The translations under genes and the position numbers were made by a program. From the NCBI GenBank assembly GCA_022457155.1, contig JAJGOT010000432.1:310001-374000 (forward strand): a stretch of 64,000 bases of DNA, given 5' to 3'. Numbering within the stretch: the first letter of the stretch is position 1; the number at the start of each line of letters is the position of its first letter. This document shows, in pieces, positions 55,201-64,000 of the stretch. The notes below the pieces were generated by a model that did no database searches, was not told the DNA's origin, and saw nothing but the letters and a program-made list of their open reading frames with translations. The stretch is from Cladopsammia gracilis. Lineage: Eukaryota > Cnidaria > Anthozoa > Scleractinia > Dendrophylliidae.

Positions 55201-55599
55201 GTCGGTCTTTACAGTTTTCAGTCCGTTACCAATAGCACTTAAGAAAAAGAAAATAAGAAAAAAGACCGAAATATTGAACAGTTTGTTCAAAAAACAACAG
55301 TTGAGATTGATTTTGACCGAGGTGTAAGAGAAAAGGAAACCCATTTAGCTGTCCTTACAGATTTATTTTACCCATTGATACGTGGTGATTATTGAAAAGC
55401 TGCGTATTTTTTGGACATTTTCTGGTCAGTTACGAGTCAAAATGACTCAAAATGAAACATGAGAGCATGCCGTTCTTTGCACCAGTGAGTGTAGGAAATA
55501 GCAAGTGTTGACAGGCCGCACAATCTCTACCGGTGTGAAACATATGAGAACCTTTTATATTTTTGCTCTAACGAGTGCATATTTTAAAGATTTTACTTT

Positions 55600-55835
55600 T
55601 TTAAAGGATATAATAGGTGGTTTTTTAAAAATTTGCCGTAGAAGTGGTTGGTTTTGTATATGGTGCCATTTTCTCATTAAAGCTTATTTGATGTTTGGCA
55701 CTGAGTTTGTTTCTTTTGTTATCTAGTGCCGATTCCCTTTCTGTGAATTTTATTTCTGATAGGATTTTTTCTACCAGGTTATTTGGGTAGCCTCCAGTCA
55801 GCAAGCGGTTTTTAAATTTTGAAATATTAAATTGA
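55600..55835 (-). pseudogene. PLE protein fragment
   Basis: The minus-strand frame RFKNRLLTGGYPNNLVEKI, then LSEIKFTERESAL and NKRNKLSAKHQI, corresponds to the post-RT region of PLE proteins (small-residue GYxxxxI then FxxRxxAL). It is frameshifted and has no catalytic motifs. It adjoins the inverted PLE ends at 55835-56140. Confidence 0.6.
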
Positions 55836-56140
55836 TTAGAAAAACTAACGCGGAGAGATTTCGACGTTTCGATGACATCCTGTTATCATTATCAAGAAAA
55901 TGAAGAAAATTTACATAAGTAAGTATATAAGAACGAAACAATCATCATCATTGGGTTTTCCTTTGTGTGAGGTGACTGGATGATTCACTGGCTTAGAACA
56001 ATAGACTATTGTTTTCGGTTTCGTTCTTATATACTTACTTATGTAAATTTTCTTCATTTTCTTGATAATGATGACAGGATGTCATCGAAACGTCGAAATC
56101 TCTCTGCGTTAGTTTTTCTAATCAATTTGAAATATTTTCC
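55835..56140. repeat. Inverted pair of PLE ends with degenerate hammerhead motifs
   Basis: 55838-55960 is the reverse complement of 56020-56138. The right arm reads TTGATAAT, then a 7-bp stem II (GATGACA...TGTCATC, 56070-56086), GAAA (56087-56090), CGTC. The left arm holds the same motif on the minus strand, next to the PLE protein fragment. The CUGANGA box is altered (TTGATAA), so activity is unlikely. Paired inverted terminal repeats are known for some PLE insertions. Confidence 0.65.
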
Positions 56141-56489
56141 CCAAAATTAAAGTGGTTTTTGAAGAATTAGTTCGTATAAAGAGGAGTCTCAGGGCTTCGC
56201 CCTTCACGAATCCTATTTTAACACTTGGCGGGTGACAACAAGCATGTCCAATACACCCAAACTGAGTCGATTCGTCTATGCAGTTGACGATTCGACTCTC
56301 ACCGGAAACAGATCCGATTTAGTGGACCGACCAACCGGAAGTGTGTTTCGCGGACCGGAAGTGTGGTTGCTCAAGACATGAACCTTTCTCTTTCTTAAAG
56401 CGTGTGCACGAGAACGGAAAATGTATCCAGCGTGTGCTCAGTCTTCGTGAAAGTCGATATCTTGCTCACGGATCGGGCTCACGGAAATA

Positions 56490-56830
56490 TATCTAGAGGA
56501 CACGAACCATCTTATCAGGCTCACCGAATGGGCTTTCCGAGCGAGCTTTCCGGAAATGTGGTCAAGTGAAACAATGACAGAACACATATAAACCTTCCTC
56601 GTTCTAAAGCGTGTGCACGAGAACGGAAATATATCTAGGGGACACGAACCATATATCTAGGGGACACGAACCATCTTATCAGGCTCACCGAATGGGCTTT
56701 CCGAGCGGGCTTTCCGGAAATGTGGTCAAGTGAAACAATGACAGAACACATATAAACCTTCCTCGTTCTTAAAGCGTGTGCACGAGAACGAAAATATATC
56801 TAGCGTGTGCTCGATTCGACACGACGGTCT
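56490..56830. repeat. Tandem duplication of an about 170-185 bp unit
   Basis: ACACGAACCATCTTATCAGG...TTTCCGGAAATGTGGTC...AACCTTCCTCGTTCT(T)AAAGCG...CACGAGAACGG(A)AAAT occurs twice in succession, with a short extra duplication of ATATCTAGGGGACACGAACC. Surrounding 56210-56960 is rich in GATTCGACTC words. Confidence 0.8.
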
Positions 56831-57139
56831 TTATAAAAGTCGATTCGACTCACCGGAAATTGGTCACGTGTGACACGGCAAGAGGGTAGAAAATGTGAAC
56901 GAATCGACTCGATTCGACTCGATTCGGGGTTGTTGTGAGTCGATCCATCTTCCGGGAAGTCGATTTGCGAGACACTTAAAAAAAAAGGAAAATTTTCACC
57001 AGCTAGTTATGAATTGACTCGTTTATGGTGTATAGTCTAGTAAAATATATATGTGTGGCCGCCACTGGCGAGTTTTTTCTTGTCTGCTGACCGCTTAAAG
57101 GTACGCAATCTACGCAGGTTGATGATTTGTGTGTTCCCA

Positions 57140-57275
57140 AAGTTATCGATATATCGACCGACTCTCGACCGACTCTTGACCGATTGTCGACCGACTGTTA
57201 ACCGACTGTCGACCGACTTTCGCCCGATATATCGACCGAGTGTCGACCGATATATGGACCGACACATCGGTCGAG
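57140..57275. repeat. CGACCGACT-rich repeat, right member
   Basis: At least eight imperfect TCGACCGACTNT words between two TATATCGACCGA motifs. See the left member at 55070-55200. From 57276 to 57850 nothing specific was seen. Confidence 0.7.
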
Positions 57276-57850
57276 GCTACCTACAGTAAACCGTGTGACA
57301 TGCCAATAATTCTTCAGCTGATTCTTGGAGGAGTTCAAAGCAAATGGTCACTAAATTTACAGTGCGACCACACGAACCGAAGCCACCCAGACAAATTTTT
57401 TAGACAAATTTTGAAATTAGCCAATCACAAGTCAAGATCTAGACAATCAAATAGCGCATAATTATACTTGACCAGTTGTTTGGTAAAAATTCAGACTTCT
57501 GAACTGCGCGCTGTGTCGAGAATCTTCGATGACCAAAGGCTAAAAATGAATTGCTGCGTTTGGATAAATCAATCCGGAAGGTATTTTGTTAACGGCGCCG
57601 AAACTCACAAATTCTACGCGAGGAAGTTTTGAATTTACATATCACATTGGCACTTCTCAGCGAGAAATCATGAGCTCGCCCGCGAGTCTCTCAGGCGTGT
57701 TGGAAAGCAAACATGATCATTGCATTTTTATTAATTCTTCGAGTTCTGATTGTTGAAACAAAAAAAATAAACAAAGAAGCAAATTGTTTTCTAATGAGAG
57801 ATGTGTATAAATACGTGACAAAAGCGGGCAAAGTTGGCGGCGAATAAATT

Positions 57851-58152
57851 AGGGATGGACCATTAGAAAAGTGATGGGGGGGGGGGGGGGGGTGGGAACT
57901 TTGGGAGAGGCAAGAAATTTTTTTTTGTCAACCTAAGGTGGAAATCTTTTTTTTTTTTCACTCGATGGCTGGAATATTTTTTTTAATACTTTATTTTTTA
58001 ATTTTCCTTGGGCAGATTTTTTCTTTTTTTTTTTGCGATAATGCGTGGGAATTTTTTTTTTTCTTAATAATTTACTGGGAAAAAAATTTTTTTTTTTGCT
58101 TTTGCCCCACCCCCCCCCCCCCCCCCCATCATTTTTCTAATGGTCCATCCCT
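57851..58152. mobile_element. 302-bp foldback MITE with poly-G and poly-C arms
   Basis: AGGGATGGACCATTAGAAAA is mirrored by TTTTCTAATGGTCCATCCCT; the inner arms are an 18-base G run and an 18-base C run, followed by A/T-rich runs. Non-coding. From 58153 to 58900 only short frames occur and I see nothing specific. Confidence 0.85.
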
Positions 58153-58944
58153 TTAGATGCATCACAGTCGCACAGGTGACAGGAGGATGACACATTCCGA
58201 CGTGCGATCAAAAAATAGAACTCTCAAAAGAAGAAAGTATTTTCCTCCTTTCTTCAAAGTCTTCAAACGAATAATTCATTGCAGTTTGCTCCCGATTTCT
58301 CAACTCAACGGCAAAAATCGAGTGGACAAAATAGCACTATTTTCTGAGAAACAACTGCGAACTATCCGTACGGATCCGCTCGTTTATGTCAGTATAATTT
58401 GTTATCCAGCGACCGTACACTGAAAGCGGGTATTTTACTTTTTATACAAAATGTTCACGTTACTTTATATGAAATCCCTTTGTCGTCTCTCTGTTCCCTA
58501 CTATACATGTACAGGCCGGGTTGAAGCTTTGAAGTCCTAAACTATAAATTGTAATTTTCTCGAGACACAAGGTGCCAGGGGAGAGTGAAAAAAATAACAA
58601 ATAAAAACTCTCAGATGTATGAAGAATCGCTCTCAAATTGAAATGGAACCGGAGAGAAAGTTAGAAATTACCGCTTGAATGAGTCTTCGAAAAATGAAAA
58701 CAGTAATCACCGAAGCGGCGCCCGGTTTGCATGAAATGAGCGGCCGTCACGTTTACTTTGGATTGTTCAAAATTTCTTTACTACTGGCTCTGATTCTGGC
58801 CAACCCAGACGTTGTCATAAAATTTTCCAGCTTGATTTATACAAACGTGACTTCATTGTTATCATTTGAGTAATGAAGAATTTAGAGTGTAACTTTTTGT
58901 CGCGGGTCGCGAGTCGCGACTCAAAGTCGCGAGTCGCGACTGAA

Positions 58945-59090
58945 AGTCGCGGGTGCGGGTAATAGGTGCGGGTGCGGGTAATAGGTGCGGGTGCGGGTAA
59001 TAGGTGCGGGTGCGGGTAATAGGTGCGGGTGCGGGTAATAGGTGCGGGTGCAGGTAATAGGTGCGGGTGCGGGTGCGGGTAAAAGTCGCG
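58945..59090. repeat. 19-bp minisatellite
   Basis: About six units of TGCGGGTGCGGGTAATAGG, preceded by GTCGCGAGTCGCGACT direct repeats (58898-58950). Not divisible by 3; the His/Pro/Ala-rich frames it generates are artefacts. Confidence 0.95.
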
Positions 59091-59224
59091 GGTAACAAAT
59101 TATCAAAAAATTAAAATTAAAATACCCAATAAAGGTTAATATAAAATAGCGAATTTTTATGTCTCGCATAGTAGGTTTATAATTTTTTGTCAGACCTTTA
59201 TCACGCAGCGGCTATTTTGCATTA

Positions 59225-60967
59225 CAGTGAACCCATTAAACCGTGAACGCCTAAAATTATTTCTGGAATGTTTATTGTTCTGCGACCAATCAGATTCGAG
59301 ACGTAACTGCAACAAACCACAAGAGTAATTAGCTGAAAGGTTTCGATCACGAAACGAGTCGGTGGCTTTTGCCGATCCACGATAAATCCTCAGTTTCACC
59401 GCCGATTTACAAACACTCTGAAATTGTTTTTTTTTTTCTATTTCAGAGTTTATGCATAAGCAAAGAATAACTATAAACGATATTTTACTGAAAAGAGATA
59501 TTAAAATAATCGAACAGACACGGCTAGACAGCGCGTCTGGGAGCAGAATAATTGTATTCAGTTTTCGATTTTTAAAAAAAAACGGCCTCTCTGGTGTTGT
59601 CAGTTATAATCATTTGTAGGTTTCAGCCTTTTCCCTGTTTGACCAAAACAGTTTACTGTATAAAGTTTGCAAAAGTTTCCCTTTACCTTACTCTGGTGCG
59701 GAGAACAGTGCATGCAAATTTTGAAAAATTACACTCGCTTTTGATTTAGGCCTCAGTTCGGTAGTTGTGTTACTTTGGACCGACGGAATCGAAAACATCA
59801 AATGACGGCCAAAAACAAGCACGTTTTGAGGCAAAACCAAAGAAGTGATAAATAAAATGTTTATGCAAACACCGAAGGAAACGTATCTTTTTTTAAAATA
59901 TACTAAACGCGCGAATTGCTTCCACTACTGTACTAGAACTGGACATTTGTTCACTTCTGCCGTCTATCCTTCGCTCATACAGAAGCTCTCTGAAATAGTA
60001 AAGAATAAAAACTTCAGTATTTCCAAAGGGTATAAAAAAAATATTGAGAATCGTGGAAGAAAAATCCAGATCGTTATTTCATGTCGTTAAATTGTTCGGC
60101 TAACGACTTGCGTGACGGAAGAGTTTTGCCGTGAACGAGCTTCGTGACATTTCATGCACTATTCTCCGCACCAGAGTAAGGTAAGGGAAACTTTTGCAAA
60201 CTTTATTCAGTAAACTGTTTTGGTCAAACAGGGAAAAGGCTGAAACCTACAAATGATTATAACTGACAACACCAGAGAGGCCGTTTTTTAAAAAAATCGA
60301 AAACTGAATACAATTATTCTGCTCCCAGACGCCCCTGTCTAGCCGTCTCTGTTCGATTATTTATCTCTTTTCAGTAAAATATCGTTTATAGTTATTCTTT
60401 GCTTATGCATAATCTGAAATAGAAAAAAAATAACAATTTCAGAGTGTTTGTATAAAATCGGCGGTGAAACTGAGAATTTATCGTGGTTCGGCAACCCGGG
60501 GGGAGGGGGGTACTCAGCAAAGTTTTGCACGGGGATGCTCCGCCCAGAGGTTCAAACCCTTACCCTTTCATATACCGTTTTTGACAGAAAAGGTACCCCT
60601 TTCATATACCTTTCATTGAAAATGTTACCTCTTTCATATACCTTTCAATGAAAATGGTACCCCTTTCATATAGCCTTTACGTGCGTCTGTTTGATATATT
60701 TTGAAAGACCCTTTTTATGCCTCAACGGTGTGTTTTCGGTACCCTTTTCTATTCTTCGTGAAATCCCTACCCTTTCATATATATTTCAACTCGTGAAATC
60801 CCGACCCTTTCATATACCTCTAGCCTAAACGACTCGGTTCGTGATCGAAACCTTTCAGCTAATTACTCTTGTGGTTTTTGCGGTTCCCGTCTCGAATCTG
60901 ATTGGTCGCAGAACAATAAACCTTCCAGAAATAATTTTAGGCGTTCATGGTTTTATGGGTTTCACTG
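59225..60967. mobile_element. 1.74-kb Tc1/mariner-like palindromic element
   Basis: Ends CAGTGAACCCAT and (right, inverted) CAGTGAAACCCAT with TA on both sides (59223-59224, 60968-60969). The arms pair for over 500 bases (59225-59735 with 60160-60967), the right arm being interrupted by a 335-base insertion. The 420-base centre has an 81-codon frame (59845-60090) without known motifs. TA duplication and CAGT ends fit Tc1/mariner; there is no transposase. Confidence 0.8.
60493..60828. repeat. Insertion in the right arm, CCCTTTCATATAC repeat
   Basis: The left arm lacks this stretch. It holds about eight (A)CCCTTTCATATACC words with variable spacing and a G-rich start (CCCGGGGGGAGGGGGG). Its own ends are not inverted, and a few bases of the arm were lost at the junction. 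Confidence 0.7.
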
Positions 60968-61451
60968 TATAACAAATTATGTTTCTCCCAGTTTTCGTTG
61001 ATAAGTATAAATCAGTAACTCGCATAAAACAAGGCGCGTCAACTTACATGCTATTCCAAAAAAATATGTTTTACAAATCAAGTCCATGTTTTGCAAGTCT
61101 AATCCACTCCATCAATCGGACTCTGAAAATACAGTCGAACATATACGTAAGCGGACACCCTTGGGCCATTCATAAGTGTGTCCGCCGTTTATGGGTGGTT
61201 GAAAACGGTTTTAGGGTGTGACAGTCATGTCTTCTAATCAATTTCGATGAGATTTATAAGCTGTGTTAATTCATGCAAGACTCGGGTATCTGAAAATGAC
61301 GTGAAAAATCGTATACGCAAGTTGAACAAAACAACAAACAGTAATCCCCACGACTATGGCAAAAAGCGAAATTGGACGTTAAAAGCATTGGGAACTGTTT
61401 CACTGAAGACATGGTAGGATTTTGCTCTTAAGGTGGCCCGCGGCTATTTAA

Positions 61452-61907
61452 TGGCGCGGAGGCTCCCTTTTATAAATCAAATTTTCGGCATGTAAGCGTT
61501 AACCGATTTTTGTAAGTTTTGGCAGGGTGATAAAGGAGTCTTCAAATTATACAGGACTTTAAATTTTAGTGCATATAAGATAAGCGATTAAAAGTTACAA
61601 GCGTTTTTAGAAAACCCCGTTTTTGAAGAAAACGCGAATATTTTCATATAACGACGACAGATTTTTTTGTAATTAAGCTCAATAAGTTCCAAGACTTCAA
61701 GCTTTACTCTGAGCAATTTTTCACAAAAACGGGGTGTTCTAAAAACGCTTGTAACTTTTAATCGCTTATCTTATATACACTAAAATTTAACTTCCTGTAT
61801 AATTTGAAGACTCCTTTATCGTCCTACTAAAACTTACAAAAATCGGTCAACGCTTACATGCCGAAAATTCGATTTATAAAAGGGAGCCTCCGCGCCATTA
61901 ATGTTTT
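61452..61907. mobile_element. 456-bp foldback MITE with TTAA target duplication
   Basis: TTAA at 61448-61451 and 61908-61911. TGGCGCGGAGGCTCCC at the left is mirrored at the right and the arms (about 190 bases each) pair throughout. The 60970-61440 stretch before it is without recognised genes; 61130-61210 contains a decayed GTCCGC/GCGGACAC palindrome. Confidence 0.88.
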
Positions 61908-61952
61908 AGCGTTTTATCACCAGTATTAGAGCGTTATTCACTTTTCGTAGAA

Positions 61953-62077
61953 CTGGGGTCAATTTAATAAAACTTTTACAAGTGTAATTTACAAGCGTAG
62001 CCATTGTTTTAAGAGGTTGAAAACAATAGCTACACTTGTAAGTTACAAGTGTAAAAGTTTTATTAAATTGACCCCAG
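61953..62077. mobile_element. 125-bp hairpin MITE
   Basis: CTGGGGTCAATTTAATAAAAC at the left end is exactly mirrored at the right; the stem is interrupted only near a GTTGAAAAC-containing loop. Confidence 0.9.
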
Positions 62078-62790
62078 GTTGTAACATGTGTATATCAGCA
62101 CTTTTTTATTTACTACTACATATAGTCTATTAAATTGCAACCTGACGTTATAGCACCAAGTTCGGAGTGGAAGTTGAATATGCTATCAGCTGTTTCGCCG
62201 CATGGATGTAGGTAGCATATATAAAAAGCAATAACTAGGCTTAAGAGTTGGGATACGCACGTCTATTTTTTTTAATCAGACTAAGGTCATCCTTGTCAAT
62301 TAATTTACAGAATGTTAACCTTGCTACCTGTCCTATGGCTAATTAACGACATTTAAGCGGTTTTCAATTGAGTGTAGCAAAACCTAAAGTACAGTAGTCA
62401 TACTGGCCAATCTTGATATCGATCACAGGCAATGAACCCATAAGAACACGAAATGAATGCATGAGTGAGGTCATGTGTGCGAGCAAGTCACGCTTCGCTT
62501 TTGAGAAAATGGTGTGAGTTATTATCTGACACTCAATTTAAAGACTGCTCTAAAAAAGCATAATTGTGCTGGATTAAGAAGTCAATGATCGATTTCTTCT
62601 TAAGCTTCTACTTCCGAATTTCTGACAACACAACTGAGCGCAAACTTAATACTAACAGGGAACTAGATAATTCTAGAAAGCATGCGAGCTAGCTAGGTTT
62701 CAAATTTTTGACAACACAACTGAGCGCAAACTTACTAATAATAACAAGGAACAAGATAACTCTAAAAAGCATGCGAGCTAGGTATTGTAG
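62078..62790. other. Gap with one tandem duplication
   Basis: 62621-62697 and 62707-62783 are direct copies (TGACAACACAACTGAGCGCA...AGCATGCGAGCTAG) lying in the 3' flank of the minus-strand gene. Otherwise AT-rich with no gene. Confidence 0.6.
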
Positions 62791-64000
62791 TTAGACCACC
62801 AAGTCTAAGTTGCAAGTGGAGATGACATAAGCCTGACCTGCGTCTAAAGCGTTTTTTTTTTCGGATGAGATGTATACTTTTCCGTCGAACAGAGGATTTT
62901 TACGCAAAATATGTGTACGATCCAAGTGATAGTAGGTGTTACTAAAGTCAGCGCTGTACTGAAATTGGCCTGTACGCTCATCCCTCCGGATTAGTCTACG
63001 GTCGAAGTGTTTTACAACAATGTTAAATGGCGACTGTCGATACTTATCACAAAATTCTAGGCTGCAACCATAACATTTTTTAACATTAGGAGGCAAAGTG
63101 ACAAGCTCATATTTATGAGGCGAATAGCCTGAATGCCAGCTTTCCCCCAATGGTTGCTGTACTGCATTACATGAAAAAGGTTGGGCCGGTAGTCCATACG
63201 CATTTGTTCCTGCTGTGCACTGCGAGGTGAAAGGGTTAGAAATAAAGTTTACTCCACCTCCTGAAGTGGCAGGAGAATGCTGTGGATTGTTAGTGATGAC
63301 TGGAAAAGAGAGTTGGTCAATAGAGAGAAATTGATTAACCCTGAATGATGACGGGTGCAATGAACTTGGCAAAGCTGAGTGATCGGCTTGCCCAGCTGGA
63401 ATGTCGGGAAACTGTTGAAAGTCACGCGCACCAGAAATGAAGAGATGATGGTTAGCTCCATCACCAGGTGGCTGTGGCGCAGATGTTAGTTGACTTTGCA
63501 TGATTTGTGACTGATCGGAAATGGAGCTCATGACACCAATTTGACGAACTCTTGCATCATTTGATTGTTGATGTTGACTAAAAGACATTTGGTTAGGCTG
63601 TTGATTTGACCTTTTCACAGTTTTCTTTTTCGAGACTCCTGCATTTTTCTTGCTCTTTCCATTTGGGGGTCGATGGGTAGAGTTGGGGTCTACATGGTAA
63701 CCACTTAGGGTGAGGATATCCTTCCCCAGATGAACGGCTCTACCTAGCTCTCGATGGTGTTTCCTTTTTTTCTGCTCATTAAAAAAGGGGCCTCGCCCAG
63801 CGGCTACCACGCTACCATTTTCAACAGCTTTCAGTTCTGCTGCCAACAAAATGCTGTCTTTAGCATCAATTTGAGTAACTTCGAGTAAAGAAAGGTTAGG
63901 AGAGTATCGGTTACTCCATCCTGCGTGAACGACTTCGGCTAAGTTCATTTTTGGTGCGTCTTTAGGCGAGAATGCATTAAAAATAAAAGACCTTCGGCTG
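62791..64000 (-). CDS. Unrecognised protein, C-terminal part (continues beyond the window)
   Basis: A minus-strand frame open from the window edge (64000) to a stop at 62791, about 402 codons; the Met at 63948 is internal because the frame continues upstream as RSFIFNAFSPKDAPK. Segments: a conserved-looking N part (NLAEVVHAGWSNRY..., SLLEVTQIDAKDSILLAAEL); a basic linker (KSKKNAGVSKKKTVKR); a Gln/Ser/Pro-rich low-complexity region; and a C-terminal block with KKCYGCSLEFCDKYR, NIVVKHFDRRLIRRDE, SNTYYHLDRTHILRKNP. The paired cysteines and following histidines could bind zinc. I recall similar multi-copy uncharacterised proteins in cnidarians, possibly transposon-linked, but cannot name the family. 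Confidence 0.7.
   Translation of the reverse strand, partial: SRRSFIFNAFSPKDAPKMNLAEVVHAGWSNRYSPNLSLLEVTQIDAKDSILLAAELKAVENGSVVAAGRGPFFNEQKKRKHHRELGRAVHLGKDILTLSGYHVDPNSTHRPPNGKSKKNAGVSKKKTVKRSNQQPNQMSFSQHQQSNDARVRQIGVMSSISDQSQIMQSQLTSAPQPPGDGANHHLFISGARDFQQFPDIPAGQADHSALPSSLHPSSFRVNQFLSIDQLSFPVITNNPQHSPATSGGGVNFISNPFTSQCTAGTNAYGLPAQPFSCNAVQQPLGESWHSGYSPHKYELVTLPPNVKKCYGCSLEFCDKYRQSPFNIVVKHFDRRLIRRDERTGQFQYSADFSNTYYHLDRTHILRKNPLFDGKVYISSEKKNALDAGQAYVISTCNLDLVV

Noticed and set aside
58862..59169. Telomere- or satellite-like GGGTGCGGGTAATAG array; His/Pro/Ala-rich frames
   Set aside because: A short internal 19-bp minisatellite, not a telomeric motif; reading frames do not persist.
61130..61221. 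Possible transposase-bearing element at CAGTCGAAC...GCGGACAC
   Set aside because: Only a decayed palindrome is visible; no coding content or clear boundaries.

Overview
This is metazoan nuclear DNA, most likely from an anthozoan cnidarian such as a coral or sea anemone. That assignment is an inference from three things: AT-rich sequence with small exons and GT/AG introns, a very dense load of short inverted-repeat transposons, and Penelope-like (PLE) and Crypton-like elements. There are no prokaryotic features. Most of the window is mobile DNA. Recognisable coding sequence falls into four host loci and several decayed transposon proteins.

Layout. 1-1.65 kb: a segment that recurs, rearranged, at 33.6-35.6 kb. 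1.87-5.09 kb: a probable terminal exon of a membrane receptor (basic juxtamembrane stretch, FDNPTY motif) split by a 2.9-kb TIR element with a perfect 9-bp target duplication. 7-11 kb: a minisatellite, MITEs and dispersed repeats. 11.3-14.3 kb: a Crypton-like tyrosine-recombinase element with a 5'-truncated PLE nested in it; the PLE keeps a near-canonical hammerhead ribozyme motif. 17.6-21.55 kb: secreted-protein gene A (4 exons, 371 aa). 23.4-33.1 kb: a 9.67-kb CACTA-like element with 25-bp terminal inverted repeats, a 3-bp target duplication and long subterminal repeat arrays, inserted in a repeat whose intact copy lies just upstream. 35.7-39.0 kb: gene B (3 exons, 294 aa), a paralog of A that lacks the chitin-binding exon. 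40.9-53.5 kb: a 9-exon gene for a 455-aa atypical Rab-like GTPase whose introns are full of MITEs. 54-62 kb: PLE remnants, foldback elements and minisatellites. 62.8-64 kb: the 3' part of an unrecognised minus-strand gene, open at the window edge.

How the genes relate. A and B are tandem same-strand duplicates with the same intron phases and a short conserved leader; they differ mainly by one symmetric phase 1-1 exon carrying a six-cysteine peritrophin-type domain. Their shared domain has an invariant Cys (NNCYNYA) and two invariant His residues (HWYR, WSHK), which may be catalytic. The GTPase gene is unrelated; its lipidation signals appear to be at the N terminus, and its switch II Gln position is Arg. 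Nothing in the window forms a multi-gene pathway. Several insertions can be dated relative to each other because empty and filled sites occur in the same window.
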